A stretch of DNA of 64,000 bases from Halorussus amylolyticus. Lineage in GTDB: Archaea; Halobacteriota; Halobacteria; Halobacteriales; Haladaptataceae. Below the pieces are notes generated by a model that had not been told where the DNA came from, did not search any database, and saw only the letters and a program-made list of their open reading frames with translations. Shown here piece after piece: positions 1 through 8,650 of the stretch (position 1 is the first letter of the stretch; every line of letters starts with the position of its first letter). The DNA is taken from positions 117,867 to 181,866 of the forward strand of contig NZ_ML974131.1 of NCBI RefSeq assembly GCF_004143485.2, read 5' to 3'. A program made the position numbers and the translations under genes.

Positions 1-99
1 CTCCCCTTAAGCACAAAATTCCTGTTTCTTTATCGGCCCGGGCGGGGTTCCGCTCGCCCGCCCGGGCGAGCGAACCCCCACACGATGCCCGAATAGGTC

Positions 100-744
100 T
101 CAGTTCCCGCGATTCGCGTAGTACCACCACGCGAATCCGAGCGCGAGGACGAGCGCGCCGCCAGCGAAAAAGAGGACGCCCGGCGGAATCGCGTTGCTCG
201 CGGCCTCGGCGGTCTGCTGGGCGGTGTCGGCCGACTGGACGCCCAGTTCTCCCGAGGTGTCCGAGGTTTCTGCGTCGCCGCCGGTCTGGCCGACGAACGG
301 GAGTCCGTCGCCGAACGCGAGCTGAATCGCGAGGCTCAGGACGCCGAGCGCGCCGAACGCGCCGATGAGTCGCGAGAGCGCCGCCTTCAGGCCGGTGGTC
401 TTCTCCTCGTTTCCGGCGAACACGACCAACGGCTGGTCGGTCGGCGCGTACACCTTCATCTCGCGACCCTTCTCCGAGTAGATGGTGTCTACGACCTGAA
501 TCACGTCGGCGTCCTCCAGTTTCCCGAGGTGGTACTGGGCGTTCTGGAGCGAGGTGTCTACCGACTCTGCGAGCGCGGAGGGGGTCGCGGGGTCGTCGTG
601 GAGCGCGGCCAGCAGTTCCCGTGCGGTCGAGGACGAGAGTGCACCGAGCAGGTCGTCGGCGTCGTCACTATCGACGCCGATGACCCGCGGTTCCGCGGTC
701 TGAGGCGCGGTCGCGTCGGAGGTGGAGGGCAGGAGGTCAGCCAT
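100..744 (-). CDS. ArsR-type winged-helix regulator with two membrane segments
   Basis: A 214-aa protein. Residues about 28-105 form an ArsR-like winged helix: a helix starting LLGALSSSTAREL, then a recognition region with SLQNAQYHLGKLEDADVIQ and a basic wing. Two hydrophobic stretches follow, near 125-143 and 190-208, joined by a low-complexity Thr/Ser/Gly/Ala linker. This is a common haloarchaeal type of membrane-bound one-component regulator; target and ligand cannot be told from sequence. The ATG at 744 is preceded by a TATA-like TTCATACTA about 27 nt upstream, so the transcript is probably leaderless. Confident on fold class, not on function. Confidence 0.85.
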   Translation of the reverse strand: MADLLPSTSDATAPQTAEPRVIGVDSDDADDLLGALSSSTARELLAALHDDPATPSALAESVDTSLQNAQYHLGKLEDADVIQVVDTIYSEKGREMKVYAPTDQPLVVFAGNEEKTTGLKAALSRLIGAFGALGVLSLAIQLAFGDGLPFVGQTGGDAETSDTSGELGVQSADTAQQTAEAASNAIPPGVLFFAGGALVLALGFAWWYYANRGN

Positions 745-906
745 GTGTCGGCGTATTCATGCCCGTAGTATGAATGTTTTCACCTTTCTGTCGGTCGGAG
801 TTCAGATACGTCACGCCGGGCGCGACGAGCGCCGGGGTCGCGAACCGAACGCTTCACTCGTGGGTGCGTCGAAACGAATTTGGTCGCGCGACCGAATCAC
901 ACGCGT

Positions 907-1041
907 ATGGAGTTCATCTACAACAACCCGCTCGTGGTCGCGTTCGTGGCCCTCCTGCTCGGGTTCGTGCTGTTCATGTATCTGTTCATTCGCCGAACCG
1001 TCACCGGGTTCCGCGAGGGCGTCGAGGGAGGGCGGCAGTAG
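907..1041 (+). CDS. 44-aa single-pass membrane protein
   Basis: A short ORF opening MEFIYNNPLVVAFVALLLGF. One strongly hydrophobic helix (about residues 8-27) is followed by a basic and glycine-rich tail (RRTVTGFREGVEGGRQ), so the tail should stay in the cytoplasm. Small one-helix proteins of this layout are widespread and uncharacterised in haloarchaea. It stands alone between a divergent regulator gene and the end of the threonine aldolase gene. The evidence for coding is the clean helix, the positive-inside tail and the third-position GC matching neighbouring genes. No function is assigned. Confidence 0.7.
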   Translation: MEFIYNNPLVVAFVALLLGFVLFMYLFIRRTVTGFREGVEGGRQ

Positions 1042-1083
1042 ACCGAACCGAGGTCGAGAGACCGGCGTTCGGGTGCGGCCGAG

Positions 1084-2106
1084 TTAGCTCTCGACCGCTT
1101 CGCCCACGCGCTCGGCCGCCGCTACCACATCCTCGTGGTCCACGTCCCAGTGAGTGCAGAAACGCGCGACGTGAGTGTCGAACGGCGTTCCGAGAACACC
1201 AGCATCTTCGCAGGCGTCGAGGAAGCCGTCGGCGGTGAGGTCCGCGCCCTCGGTGTTCACGAGGACGATGTTCGTCTCGGGGTCCTGCACGTCGAGCCCT
1301 TCGATTTCGGCGAGTCGCTCGGCGAGGGTGCGGGCGTTGTCGTGGTCGTCGGCGAGTCGCTCGACGTTTTCGAGCGCGAGCAGGCCGGGCGCGGCGATGA
1401 CTCCGGCCTGGCGCATCCCGCCGCCGAACAGTTTTCGGACGCGCCGGGCGCGAGCGATGAACTCCTCGCTTCCCGCGACCATCGACCCGACCGGCGCACC
1501 GAGGCCCTTCGAGAGACAGAACATCACCGAATCGACGTTCTCGACCATCCGGGCCGGAGACACGTCGTGAGCGACCGCGGCGTTGCAGACTCGCGCGCCG
1601 TCGAGGTGGACCGGAACCCCGTCGTCGTGGGCCGCCTCGGCGGCGGCGTCGATTTTCTCGGGCGAGATGGCGACTCCGCCCTTGCTGTTGTGGCTGTTTT
1701 CGAGCGAGAGGAGACCCGTACCGGGTCGGTGGAGGTCCTCCTCGACGAAGCCGTCGCGGACCTGCTCGGGCGTCGGAATCCCGCGCGCGCCGCCGTCGAG
1801 GGTCCGAACTTGGAGGTTCGAGAGTTGGGCGAGACCGCCGAGTTCCCACTTGATGACGTGGCTCTCGCGCTCGACCAGAATCTCCTGCCCGCGGTCGGTG
1901 TGGGTCCGAACCGCTATCTGATTGCCCATCGTGCCGGTCGGCACGTAGAGGGCGTCTTCCATCCCCACGAGGTCGGCGGCACGGGCTTCGAGTTCGTTGA
2001 CGGTCGGGTCCTCGCCGTACACGTCGTCGCCGACTTCGGCGTCCCCGGCGGCCTCGCGCATCGCGTCGTCGGGCGTGGTCACGGTGTCGCTCCGTAGGTC
2101 TATCAT
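1084..2106 (-). CDS. ltaE: Low-specificity L-threonine aldolase (beta-eliminating lyase family)
   Basis: A 340-aa fold-type I PLP enzyme. It begins [19 protein letters not shown], the family hallmark, continues with [15 protein letters not shown], and carries HLDGAR at 167-172 and the PLP-binding lysine K200 in [13 protein letters not shown]. Length is normal for the family. It cleaves L-threonine or L-allo-threonine to glycine and acetaldehyde. The open frame runs much further upstream, but the N-terminus begins correctly at 2106, and a TATA-like stretch (GTATTTCAC on the minus strand) lies about 29 nt before that ATG, consistent with a leaderless message. It is divergent from the aminopeptidase gene. 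Confidence 0.93.
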   Translation of the reverse strand: MIDLRSDTVTTPDDAMREAAGDAEVGDDVYGEDPTVNELEARAADLVGMEDALYVPTGTMGNQIAVRTHTDRGQEILVERESHVIKWELGGLAQLSNLQVRTLDGGARGIPTPEQVRDGFVEEDLHRPGTGLLSLENSHNSKGGVAISPEKIDAAAEAAHDDGVPVHLDGARVCNAAVAHDVSPARMVENVDSVMFCLSKGLGAPVGSMVAGSEEFIARARRVRKLFGGGMRQAGVIAAPGLLALENVERLADDHDNARTLAERLAEIEGLDVQDPETNIVLVNTEGADLTADGFLDACEDAGVLGTPFDTHVARFCTHWDVDHEDVVAAAERVGEAVES

Positions 2107-2220
2107 GGCCGTCCCTTGCGCGCGCCGCGTGAAATACTCCGTGATGCCTGCAAACGCCGCGACTTCGCCCGTCGATTCGAGACCGAAAGCGGTTTGCCCC
2201 CATCGGCAACACTTGCCAGC

Positions 2221-3315
2221 ATGGACTCTCGAATCCGCGAACACGCCGAGATTCTCGTCGACCACTCCGCCGAAATCGAGGCGGGCGACAACGTCGTCGT
2301 CAGCGCCTCGTCGGCGGCCGAACCGCTGACGCTCGCGCTCTGTGAAGTCATCGGCGAGCGCGGCGCGTTCCCCTTCCACGTCTCGTACCGAACCGACCGG
2401 ACTCGCGCGGCGTTCCTCCGAGGAATCGAATCCGACGCCCTCGACCTGCCCGACCACGAACTCGCGCTGGTCGAGGCCTCCGACGTGTGGATTCACGTCC
2501 GAGCAGACCACAACGTCGCGGACATCGCTGGCGTCTCGGGCGAGACGATGTCGGCGTTCCGGAAGGCCCACGCCCCCGTCCGCGAGGAAATCCTCGACAC
2601 GACGTGGGTGCTGACCCAGTTCCCCGCGCCCGCGAACGCCCAGAACGCCGAGATGAGCACCGAGGAGTACGAGGACTTCGTCTGGTCGGCCATCGGCAAG
2701 GACTGGCAGGCCCAGTACGAACACCAACAACAGATGGTCGAAATCCTCGACGCGGGCGAGGAGGTCCACATCCGGAGCGGCGACACCACCGACCTCACGA
2801 TGAGCATCGAGGGGATGACCACCATCAACGACCGCGGGAAGAACAACCTCCCCGGCGGTGAGGTGTTCACCGCGCCCGTCGCGGATTCGGTCGAGGGCGA
2901 GGTGCTGTTCGACAAGCCGTTGGTCCATCAGGGCCACGAGGTCGAGGACGCCTACCTCCGATTCGAGGGCGGCGAGGTGGTCGAACACGCCGCCGCCAAG
3001 AACGAGGACGTGCTGACCGACGTGCTGAACACCGACGACGGCGCGCGCCGACTCGGCGAACTCGGCATCGGGATGAACCGCGACATCGACCGCTTCACCT
3101 ACAACATGCTGTTCGATGAGAAGATGGGCGACACGGTCCACCTTGCGGTCGGCCGGGCCTACGACGAGTGTCTGCCCGAGGGCGAGTCGGGCAACGACTC
3201 GGCGGTCCACGTCGATATGATTGTGGACATGGCCGAGGACTCGGTCATCGAAGTCGATGGGGAAGTGGTACAGCGAAACGGTACCTTCCGATTCGAGGAC
3301 GGTTTCGAGGGCTGA
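2221..3315 (+). CDS. M29-family aminopeptidase (AmpS/aminopeptidase T type)
   Basis: A 364-aa protein matching the thermophilic M29 metallo-aminopeptidases, which remove N-terminal residues using two metal ions. Visible landmarks are [15 protein letters not shown] near the N-terminus, the conserved [18 protein letters not shown] block mid-protein, and a C-terminal metal-site region with [12 protein letters not shown]. The ATG at 2221 is chosen because the family's N-terminal helix ([18 protein letters not shown]) begins there; the open frame upstream to 2116 overlaps the neighbouring promoter. It is a single gene, cytoplasmic, with no signal peptide. Confidence 0.9.
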   Translation: MDSRIREHAEILVDHSAEIEAGDNVVVSASSAAEPLTLALCEVIGERGAFPFHVSYRTDRTRAAFLRGIESDALDLPDHELALVEASDVWIHVRADHNVADIAGVSGETMSAFRKAHAPVREEILDTTWVLTQFPAPANAQNAEMSTEEYEDFVWSAIGKDWQAQYEHQQQMVEILDAGEEVHIRSGDTTDLTMSIEGMTTINDRGKNNLPGGEVFTAPVADSVEGEVLFDKPLVHQGHEVEDAYLRFEGGEVVEHAAAKNEDVLTDVLNTDDGARRLGELGIGMNRDIDRFTYNMLFDEKMGDTVHLAVGRAYDECLPEGESGNDSAVHVDMIVDMAEDSVIEVDGEVVQRNGTFRFEDGFEG

Positions 3316-3517
3316 GCGGTCGTTTCTGGTCCGGATTTTGCGAGGAGGCGGGCGCGACCGAGCGAAGCGAGGGAGGGGACCGTCGCCGACGTAAAAAGGT
3401 GGTCGTGTGCATTCCCCTTCGAGGACGCCGATTCGTCTTCCGGTTCGCAGTTCTCCCCCGAATTCGTCCACTATTTTACACGGCACTTTAAGTAGTCGGG
3501 TGAGAGACAGATGTTCC

Positions 3518-3667
3518 GTGACGAAGGTCTCGTGTCCCGATTGCGGACGTAGCATCGCGATGCACGAACTCGAAACGCGGACCGTAGCGCACCAGAACGA
3601 CTTTCGGACGAGCTATCGGTGTCCGTTCTGTCGGTTCGGCATCGACGACATCGGCGAACTGCTCTGA
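3518..3667 (+). CDS. 49-aa zinc-ribbon protein
   Basis: Starts at GTG 3518 and reads VTKVSCPDCGRSIAMHELE and on to YRCPFCRFGIDDIGELL. Two CxxC pairs (CPDC and CPFC) about 30 residues apart make a one-zinc ribbon. A TATA-like CACTTTAAG lies about 29 nt before the GTG, which supports this start in a leaderless haloarchaeal transcript. Very small zinc-ribbon proteins are abundant in haloarchaea and mostly uncharacterised. It converges on the 57-aa gene with only one base between the stops. Confidence 0.75.
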   Translation: MTKVSCPDCGRSIAMHELETRTVAHQNDFRTSYRCPFCRFGIDDIGELL

Positions 3668-3668
3668 C

Positions 3669-3842
3669 TCAGGGGGTGAGTCGGTCCCGGAGCGCGCCGA
3701 GCCACCGCGTCAGTAGCGCGGCCCGAACTCGGTGGGGGTCGGCCCGGCGGGCGGACCATTCGCCGAGCGTGGCGTGTTCGTCGCGCGCCCAACTGAGCGT
3801 GGCGGTGGTGAATCGGTAGCGGGAGTCCGGAGGGCTGGACAT
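3669..3842 (-). CDS. 57-aa hypothetical basic protein
   Basis: Reads MSSPPDSRYRFTTATLSWAR and ends LLTRWLGALRDRLTP. It is arginine-rich, which is unusual against the acidic proteome, and has a C-terminal amphipathic helix. The open frame continues far upstream through tRNA debris, so the ATG at 3842 is the sensible start. It is convergent with the zinc-ribbon gene. I do not recognise a family; short proteins of this type occur in other haloarchaea, but that is recollection only. Coding status is moderately supported. Confidence 0.5.
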   Translation of the reverse strand: MSSPPDSRYRFTTATLSWARDEHATLGEWSARRADPHRVRAALLTRWLGALRDRLTP

Positions 3843-4443
3843 GGGCGGGCCGTCCCACGGGCGGACGGTAAGCTTTCTGATTTCGGAAGAAGCGAACCTC
3901 ACGCCGTTCGTGCGTCTCGTATTTCCACCGAGCGTACCAGCGTCTGTACCGCGAGCGAACGTATGTGAGCGAGCGGGCCGAGGAACCTTCGAACGAGCGG
4001 CGAGGCGACGAAGTCGCCTCGGTCGCGAGAGAGGAGGTGACGCTGGCTTTTGATCAACCTTTTGCCAGCGAGGAGCGCCTTCGGCGCGACGAGCGCAGGA
4101 AAAGGTTGACGGGCACGATGGGATTCGAACTACGTCGAGACGTTCCGACTCGCTTCGCTCGTGGGCGTGCGACTCGCCTACTTCGAATCCCACGAGCGAC
4201 TCGCTTCGCCGCTCGCGGTGTGGCGAGCAGATGAACTGCTCGCCGATTGCTCGCGGCAGAATCAGCGGGCACGATGGGATTCGAACCGGAGCAAGACGGT
4301 CGGGGCGTGCGGCGCTTGCTCGCGGTTTCACCGCTCGCTTGTCGAGGCGCTTCGCGCCTCGCACCGGCCGTTCCGGGCATGCGACTTGCAGGGTTCGAAT
4401 CCCCTTTCGCGCCGGTTCACTCGTCGCTCTGCGACTCGTTGCA
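3843..4443. repeat. Scarred region next to tRNA-Arg with repeated tRNA 3' ends
   Basis: No convincing gene. The last 20 nt of the tRNA-Arg (gggcacgatgggattcgaac on the plus strand) recur exactly at 4111-4130 and 4267-4286 in addition to the genuine copy at 4445-4464, spaced 156 and 178 bp apart. An inverted T-arm-like piece (cttcgaatcccac, about 4181-4193) and a plus-strand T-arm-like piece (agggttcgaatcccct, about 4389-4404) also occur. A 10-bp inverted repeat pairs 4054-4063 with 4100-4109. Repeated tRNA 3' ends are the footprint left by integration and loss of elements that use the tRNA as attB. Confidence 0.65.
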
Positions 4444-4549
4444 CGGGCACGATGGGATTCGAACCCACGACCGTCGGATGTCTTCCCCGTTCGGAGCGAA
4501 CCGACCGGGATAGAAGTCCGACGCTCTATCCAGACTGAGCTACGTGCCC
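4444..4549 (-). tRNA. tRNA-Arg (anticodon UCU) with a 31-nt intron
   Basis: Read on the minus strand, the acceptor GGGCACG pairs with CGTGCCC and G is the discriminator. The D-arm is GCTC/GAGC, and the T-arm GTGGG-TTCGAAT-CCCAT closes with one G-U. The anticodon stem TCGGA/TCCGA holds loop CTTCTAA once the intron is removed, giving UCU. The intron (plus coordinates 4480-4510) sits at canonical position 37/38. It forms an ideal bulge-helix-bulge: CTTC pairs with GAAG, bulge TAT on one side, bulge ACA on the other, then CCCG/CGGG. Cleavage by the archaeal splicing endonuclease after the second nucleotide of each bulge yields a 75-nt mature tRNA. Confidence 0.95.
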
Positions 4550-4623
4550 TCGACCACACCTAAACCCCTCGGTGCCAAAAGAGCTTAGGTTTCGAGACCA
4601 CTCGCATGCTCCGAGGAACACAG

Positions 4624-4635
4624 CGCTTAAGCGCG
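4624..4635 (+). promoter_or_regulatory. Leaderless promoter of the UPF0200 gene
   Basis: The TATA-like cgcttaagcg is centred about 28 nt upstream of the ATG at 4657. With that spacing, transcription would begin at or next to the start codon, as is common in haloarchaea. Inference from spacing only. Confidence 0.45.
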
Positions 4636-4656
4636 CTTCGCCAGTATCCAAACCCA

Positions 4657-5226
4657 ATGAGAGTAATCGGAACCGTGGGGCTACCGGGGAGCGGCAAAGG
4701 CGAAGCCGCCTCGGTCGCCGAGGAACTCGGGATTCCGGTCGTGACGATGGGCGATGTCATCCGCCAGGAGTGCCGAGACCGGGGTCTCGACCCCGCCGAG
4801 CACCACGGCGAAATCGCGTCGGCGCTCCGCGAGGAGAACGGTTTGGACGCCATCGCACAGCGGTCGCTTCCCGTCATCGAGGAGGCGCTCGAAGACAGCG
4901 ACACCGTGCTGGTGGACGGCATCCGAGCGGGCGTGGAAGTCGAGCGGTTCGAGGAGGCGTTCGGCGACTCGTTCTCGCTGGTCAGCATCGAAGCGCCGTT
5001 CGAGGTTCGAGCCGAGCGCGTCTCCGAACGCGGTCGGGACAGCACCGACGACAGCGAATCGCTCCGCGAGCGCGACGAGCGCGAGCGCGGATTCGGCATG
5101 GACGCCGCCATCGAACGCGCGGACGCGACGATTCGAAACACGGGCACGCTCGCGGCGTTCCACGAGAAGATTCGCGCGCTCCTGACCGAGGGCGTCGAGG
5201 CGCTCGAACGGGTGGAGACCGCATGA
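4657..5226 (+). CDS. UPF0200 P-loop kinase-like protein
   Basis: A 189-aa nucleoside-kinase-like P-loop protein. The N-terminus MRVIGTVGLPGSGKGEAA carries the Walker A loop GLPGSGKG, and the lid region is rich in Arg/Glu (RVSERGRDSTDDSESLRERD). The UPF0200 family resembles adenylate and dephospho-CoA kinases; its substrate is not established to my knowledge. The start is set by the Walker A strand beginning immediately after the Met. Its stop overlaps the next gene's ATG by ATGA, so the two are co-translated. UPF0200 and UPF0201 are commonly adjacent in archaea, which supports both calls. Confidence 0.9.
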   Translation: MRVIGTVGLPGSGKGEAASVAEELGIPVVTMGDVIRQECRDRGLDPAEHHGEIASALREENGLDAIAQRSLPVIEEALEDSDTVLVDGIRAGVEVERFEEAFGDSFSLVSIEAPFEVRAERVSERGRDSTDDSESLRERDERERGFGMDAAIERADATIRNTGTLAAFHEKIRALLTEGVEALERVETA

Positions 5227-5639
5227 TTTACAGCATCGACGTTCAGATTACCGCGCCGGTCGAGGACACCGAACTCGGCGACAGAGTCGCCGACGCCGTC
5301 ACGAACATCTTCCCCGGCGCGGAGGTCGAGGAGCGCCATGGTGAACTCCTCGCGGAAGCCCACTCGCTCGACCACCTCTCGGAACTCCTCCACCGGCAGG
5401 AGATTCTCGACACCGCGCGCGGCGAGTTCTTCGAGAACCGCCGGGGCGACACCTTCTCGTTCGACCTCAAAAAGCAGGCCGCGTTTCAGGGCGTGGTCAA
5501 CTTCGCAGTCGGCGCGCCCGACGAACTCGGCGACATCCACGTCCGGGTCCGCGTCGAAGAGCCGACTGTCGAGGAGTTCGTGGATTTCGTCGCGCCGCCC
5601 ACCGAGGAGGGCAAACCGATTATGGACGACGAATCGTAG
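5223..5639 (+). CDS. UPF0201 (DUF54/COG1325) putative RNA-binding protein
   Basis: A 138-aa acidic protein beginning MIYSIDVQITAPVEDTELGD, with alternating strands and helices and the segment FENRRGDTFSFDLKKQAAFQ. COG1325 proteins have been predicted as archaeal RNA-binding or exosome-associated proteins on genomic context; this is a family-level prediction, not shown here. The ATG lies inside the stop of the upstream kinase-like gene, so the pair forms a two-gene operon. Confidence 0.88.
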   Translation: MIYSIDVQITAPVEDTELGDRVADAVTNIFPGAEVEERHGELLAEAHSLDHLSELLHRQEILDTARGEFFENRRGDTFSFDLKKQAAFQGVVNFAVGAPDELGDIHVRVRVEEPTVEEFVDFVAPPTEEGKPIMDDES

Positions 5640-5654
5640 CGACCGTCTCCGATT

Positions 5655-6614
5655 TCACAGCGACCGTAGCTCCGCACCGAGTTCGTCCAGCGCCTCGTCC
5701 GCCGCAGTCACCGCCTCGCTCGTGCTGAGGAAGCCGTGGGGCATCTCGGGGTAGTGGTCGTGGCGAACCTCGACGCCAGCCTCGACGAGTCGCTCGGCAT
5801 AGGCGATACCCTCGTCGCGCAGGGGGTCGAACCCGGCCGTGAGCACCGTCGCCGGAGCGACTCCCGAGAGGTCCGGCATGCGGAGCGGGGACGCGTAGGG
5901 GTTCGCGCCGTCCACTTCGCTCCGAAGGTACTGGTCCCAGAACCACTCCATGTCGGCGCGCGTCAGGAGCGGCCCGTCGGCGTTCTCGGCGTACGAGTCG
6001 GTGTCGAAGGCGTGGTCCGTAATCGGGTAGAACAGGAACTGGCGGTCGAGGTCCAATTCCTCGGTTCGCGCCCGGAGCGCGGTCGCGGCCGCCAGATTTC
6101 CGCCCGCGCTGGTGCCGCCAACGGCGAGTCGGCCGGGGTCGCCCCCGAACGCCTGAGCGTTTTCCGCGACCCACCGGAGCGCGGTGACGGCGTCGTCGAG
6201 TGCGGCCGGGAAGGGATGTTCGGGCGCGAGTCGGTAGTCCACGGAGACGACCGCACACTCGCCCCTCCGCGCGAGTCGCCGACACACGCCGTCGATGGAG
6301 TCGAGCGTGCCGAGGACCCACCCGCCGCCGTGGTAGTAGACGAGGACTGGGACCGGATTCTCGGCGAAATCGTCGGTGCCCTCGGCGTCACTGTGGCGAT
6401 AGATTCGGAGGGGAAGACTCCCGCCAGGTCCCGGAATCGAGAGGTCGCGGACGAAATTCACGTCGGGCGGGTCGCCCCCGGAGAACACGTCGTCCTCGAC
6501 GCGTCGGGCCGAATCGACGGACATGGCCGACCACTCCGGAACGCCCTGGGCTTCGATTTGCTCGATGACGGCGACCACCTCGGAGTCGAGTTCGGTTCGC
6601 AACGGCTCGGTCAT
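5655..6614 (-). CDS. HSL-family alpha/beta hydrolase (esterase/lipase)
   Basis: A 319-aa hydrolase of the hormone-sensitive-lipase group. The oxyanion-hole motif HGGGW is at 95-99, the nucleophile elbow GTSAGG has Ser169, and the other triad members are Asp263 (GFDPLRDEG) and His293 (MPHGF). It should hydrolyse short to medium acyl esters in the cytoplasm; no signal peptide is present. The open frame extends to 6845, but the family N-terminus (MTEPLRTELDSEVVAVIEQ) starts at 6614. It converges on the UPF0201 gene with 15 nt between them. Confidence 0.92.
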   Translation of the reverse strand: MTEPLRTELDSEVVAVIEQIEAQGVPEWSAMSVDSARRVEDDVFSGGDPPDVNFVRDLSIPGPGGSLPLRIYRHSDAEGTDDFAENPVPVLVYYHGGGWVLGTLDSIDGVCRRLARRGECAVVSVDYRLAPEHPFPAALDDAVTALRWVAENAQAFGGDPGRLAVGGTSAGGNLAAATALRARTEELDLDRQFLFYPITDHAFDTDSYAENADGPLLTRADMEWFWDQYLRSEVDGANPYASPLRMPDLSGVAPATVLTAGFDPLRDEGIAYAERLVEAGVEVRHDHYPEMPHGFLSTSEAVTAADEALDELGAELRSL

Positions 6615-6767
6615 GCGTCGGCGTAGGAAGCCGAGCGTGAAAGCTGTGGTCGTCTCGGACGGCTGTGGTCGTGTCGGGACGCGCTGCTGCGAACTCGTCT
6701 CGTTCGTGCTCGACTGGACGGACTCGCCGACGGAAGACCAAAGTACCATGACACCGTATACCACGAT

Positions 6768-7040
6768 ATGGGCGTGTGGGGATGGATAGTCCTCTGCGTG
6801 CTGCTGTTCACGCTCCTCCAGTTGTTCGTCTACCGGTATCTGCACGGCGACGGTGACGGCGCGCTGACTCGGTCCACGCTACCGAACGGCGAACTCGCGA
6901 CGGTCGAGGAGTTCGCCGAGTTCGACGACTCGCGTCGGAGCGGCGACCCCTCGGTCGTGATGTGCCCGCAGTGTGGCATCGAGAACGAGACCGGCTACAC
7001 CTACTGTCGCAACTGCGTGAATCCGATGACTCCGCGGTGA
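6768..7040 (+). CDS. Membrane-anchored zinc-ribbon protein (90 aa)
   Basis: The N-terminus MGVWGWIVLCVLLFTLLQLF is one transmembrane helix (residues 4-22). The linker is acidic, and a C-terminal ribbon has Cys66, Cys69, Cys80 and Cys83 (MCPQCG then CRNC). The layout of a membrane tether followed by a cytoplasmic ribbon is frequent in haloarchaeal proteins of unknown role. It is divergent from the esterase gene and followed 50 nt later by the next gene in the same direction. Confidence 0.78.
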   Translation: MGVWGWIVLCVLLFTLLQLFVYRYLHGDGDGALTRSTLPNGELATVEEFAEFDDSRRSGDPSVVMCPQCGIENETGYTYCRNCVNPMTPR

Positions 7041-7089
7041 CTCGCACGCGGAAGCACGGCTTTTTGGCGTCGAACCACCGAGAGAGGGT

Positions 7090-7812
7090 ATGGCCCGCGC
7101 CGTCGCAATCAACGTGGGAGCCAACACGAACGCGCCGGGGGTCAGAGGTCCGATTCGCCCCGACGGTTCGTTCGAGTTCGTTCCCATCCCCGAGACCGAA
7201 CCGATACGCGACTCGGCCGACGTGCCGACGTACGCCGATTTGGACCTCGACACCGAAATTCCCGCGAGCGCTGTCGAGTCGCCGGTCCACCTCGACCCCG
7301 AGTTCGCGGAGTATCCCGAGTGCGAGGCGTACACCTACGGCGACCCGCACGGCGTGAAAGCCCGACCGCTGCTGGAGTTGGAGGCGGGCGACTACGCGCT
7401 GTTCTACGCCACCCTGACGACTCACGGGGAACCCGAGAAGCCGTGGATTTCGCCCGACTGGGGCGCGTACCTCGTCGGCCAGTTCCGCCTCGCACGCGAC
7501 CCCGTGGCGGGTTCGGAGTACGCGAGCTTATCCGAGGACGCTCGCTCGGCGTTCGAGACCAACGCCCACTGCAAGCGCGCGGCGTTCGACGCCGCGGTGT
7601 TGCTGTCGGGTGACGAAGCGGAGTCGGGTCTCTACGAAACTGCGGTTCCGCTGAGTGCCGCCGAGAAGGGGTCCGAGGCTAATTGGGTCGTGACTGAACT
7701 GTCGAGTGACTCGGGGAAGGGTCCGTGGTGGCGGCGGCCGATGAAGTTCGGTGAGGTGGAAACTGACGAGGTGTTGGGATTGGTGGACGGTGGGTACGAA
7801 CTACCGCAATAA
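7090..7812 (+). CDS. Conserved hypothetical protein, possibly Nmad3-like
   Basis: A 240-aa protein. Its N-terminus, with INVGANTNAPGVRGPI followed by PDGSFEFVPIPE, follows a pattern I associate with putative nucleotide-modification-associated Nmad3-type proteins (glycine-rich loop, PDG, then PIPE). That assignment is tentative. It contains KARPLLELEAGDYALFYATL mid-protein, no transmembrane segment, and normal haloarchaeal codon use. A TATA-like gctttttgg about 26 nt before the ATG suggests a leaderless start. It is the last chromosomal gene before the broken tRNA-Gly copy, so it belongs to the host side of the junction. Confidence 0.7.
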   Translation: MARAVAINVGANTNAPGVRGPIRPDGSFEFVPIPETEPIRDSADVPTYADLDLDTEIPASAVESPVHLDPEFAEYPECEAYTYGDPHGVKARPLLELEAGDYALFYATLTTHGEPEKPWISPDWGAYLVGQFRLARDPVAGSEYASLSEDARSAFETNAHCKRAAFDAAVLLSGDEAESGLYETAVPLSAAEKGSEANWVVTELSSDSGKGPWWRRPMKFGEVETDEVLGLVDGGYELPQ

Positions 7813-7844
7813 TCGCTCTCGTGCGATTTGAAAGTGTAGCAGGA

Positions 7845-7887
7845 TGCGCCGACCGGGAGTCGAACCCGGGCTATGAGCTTGGGAAGC
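7845..7887 (-). other. attL: truncated tRNA-Gly 3' half
   Basis: The 43-nt segment corresponds to the 3' half of tRNA-Gly: part of the anticodon stem-loop, the variable region, T-arm and acceptor strand. The D-arm and 5' acceptor are missing, so it is not a working tRNA. Positions 7862-7887 match 57690-57715 exactly over 26 bp. In the remaining 17 nt three bases differ from the right copy: T-loop TTCGACT here, TTCAATT there, and one acceptor base. Identity ends abruptly after gggaagc, marking the crossover side of the anticodon loop. Confidence 0.92.
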
Positions 7888-8366
7888 ACCTCGTGTCACA
7901 CGTGCGAAATTTCCTGTCACCCACCCCGCAAACCATCATCCTTCCAGCAACTTTTCACACGCAACCTCCCCAACATCGCCGTTCCGTCTGGCATTCTCCC
8001 GTGTTGGCGGTTCCGAGCTCCTCGGCTCGTAGTACTATCCCCGATTTTATAAAGACCCGCGCCGTGAACTCCCAGCTTATTCGCTCAAGCCGAGTTCATT
8101 TGCAGCGATCGATCTCTGATTTGAAGCCAGAATCTTAGACAAATCCCGGATTTTCCTGTTACCAGACTATATTGTTCTGTATGGCGCCATTTTCCACCGA
8201 AATAATTGAAGTAGGTGCTAGGTCGAAGATGGCTACTGTACCGGCGGAGACTCCCTACTCGTGGAAATTGCGTTCCGAGATTCTACGAAAAAATACCGGC
8301 TGAATAAGCTCCCACCTTATCCACGGGGGTATAATCGGTTGCGTTCTCAGCCCAACTCGAAGATGG
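7888..8366. other. Gene-poor stretch beside attL
   Basis: No convincing ORF. It contains a TATA-like gattttataaag near 8041-8054 and two copies of gaagatggctac about 134 nt apart (8226 and 8360). It looks like promoter and recombination debris. Nothing else is supportable. Confidence 0.5.
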
Positions 8367-8642
8367 CTACGGCGTTGGTGTCGCTTCTACAAGCGATTAC
8401 TGAGTGAGAACGGGTTGCTTGATAAGGAGACGGAGTGGGCTCTGAATCAAGTCCGCGACGTCCGGGGTGACTTTGTCCACGAATCGATTGAACTATTCGG
8501 AACGGATGATCCAGAGGAGGTGCTTCAGATGACAGACAGATGTGTTACCTAAATTGAAGATGTGGATAATCAGCTTCACACCCACCTCGACAAACACCAG
8601 ATCTATCACTTATTGATTGAGAAACGAAGAGAGCGACGATAG
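8367..8642 (+). pseudogene. Broken ORF with one in-frame stop
   Basis: Reading from about 8367, one frame gives a clearly protein-like stretch (FYKRLLSENGLLDKETEWAL, then VRDVRGDFVHESIELFG), hits TAA at 8550-8552, and continues as IEDVDNQLHTHLDKHQIYHLLIEK to TAG at 8640. The helical charged character on both sides of the stop argues for a gene recently disabled rather than chance. No start codon is evident and the 5' end appears lost. Family not recognised; residues resemble the C-terminal part of small helical proteins found on mobile elements. Confidence 0.5.
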
Positions 8643-8650
8643 AATAGTTA

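Noticed and set aside
1135-2097. Long plus-strand open frame opposite the threonine aldolase gene
   Set aside because: High-GC haloarchaeal genes leave open antisense frames; the minus-strand product has clear family motifs while this one has none.
4380-4412. Plus-strand tRNA-like T-arm (gggttcgaatccc)
   Set aside because: Only three stem pairs hold and no matching 5' acceptor or D-arm exists upstream; treated as a remnant.
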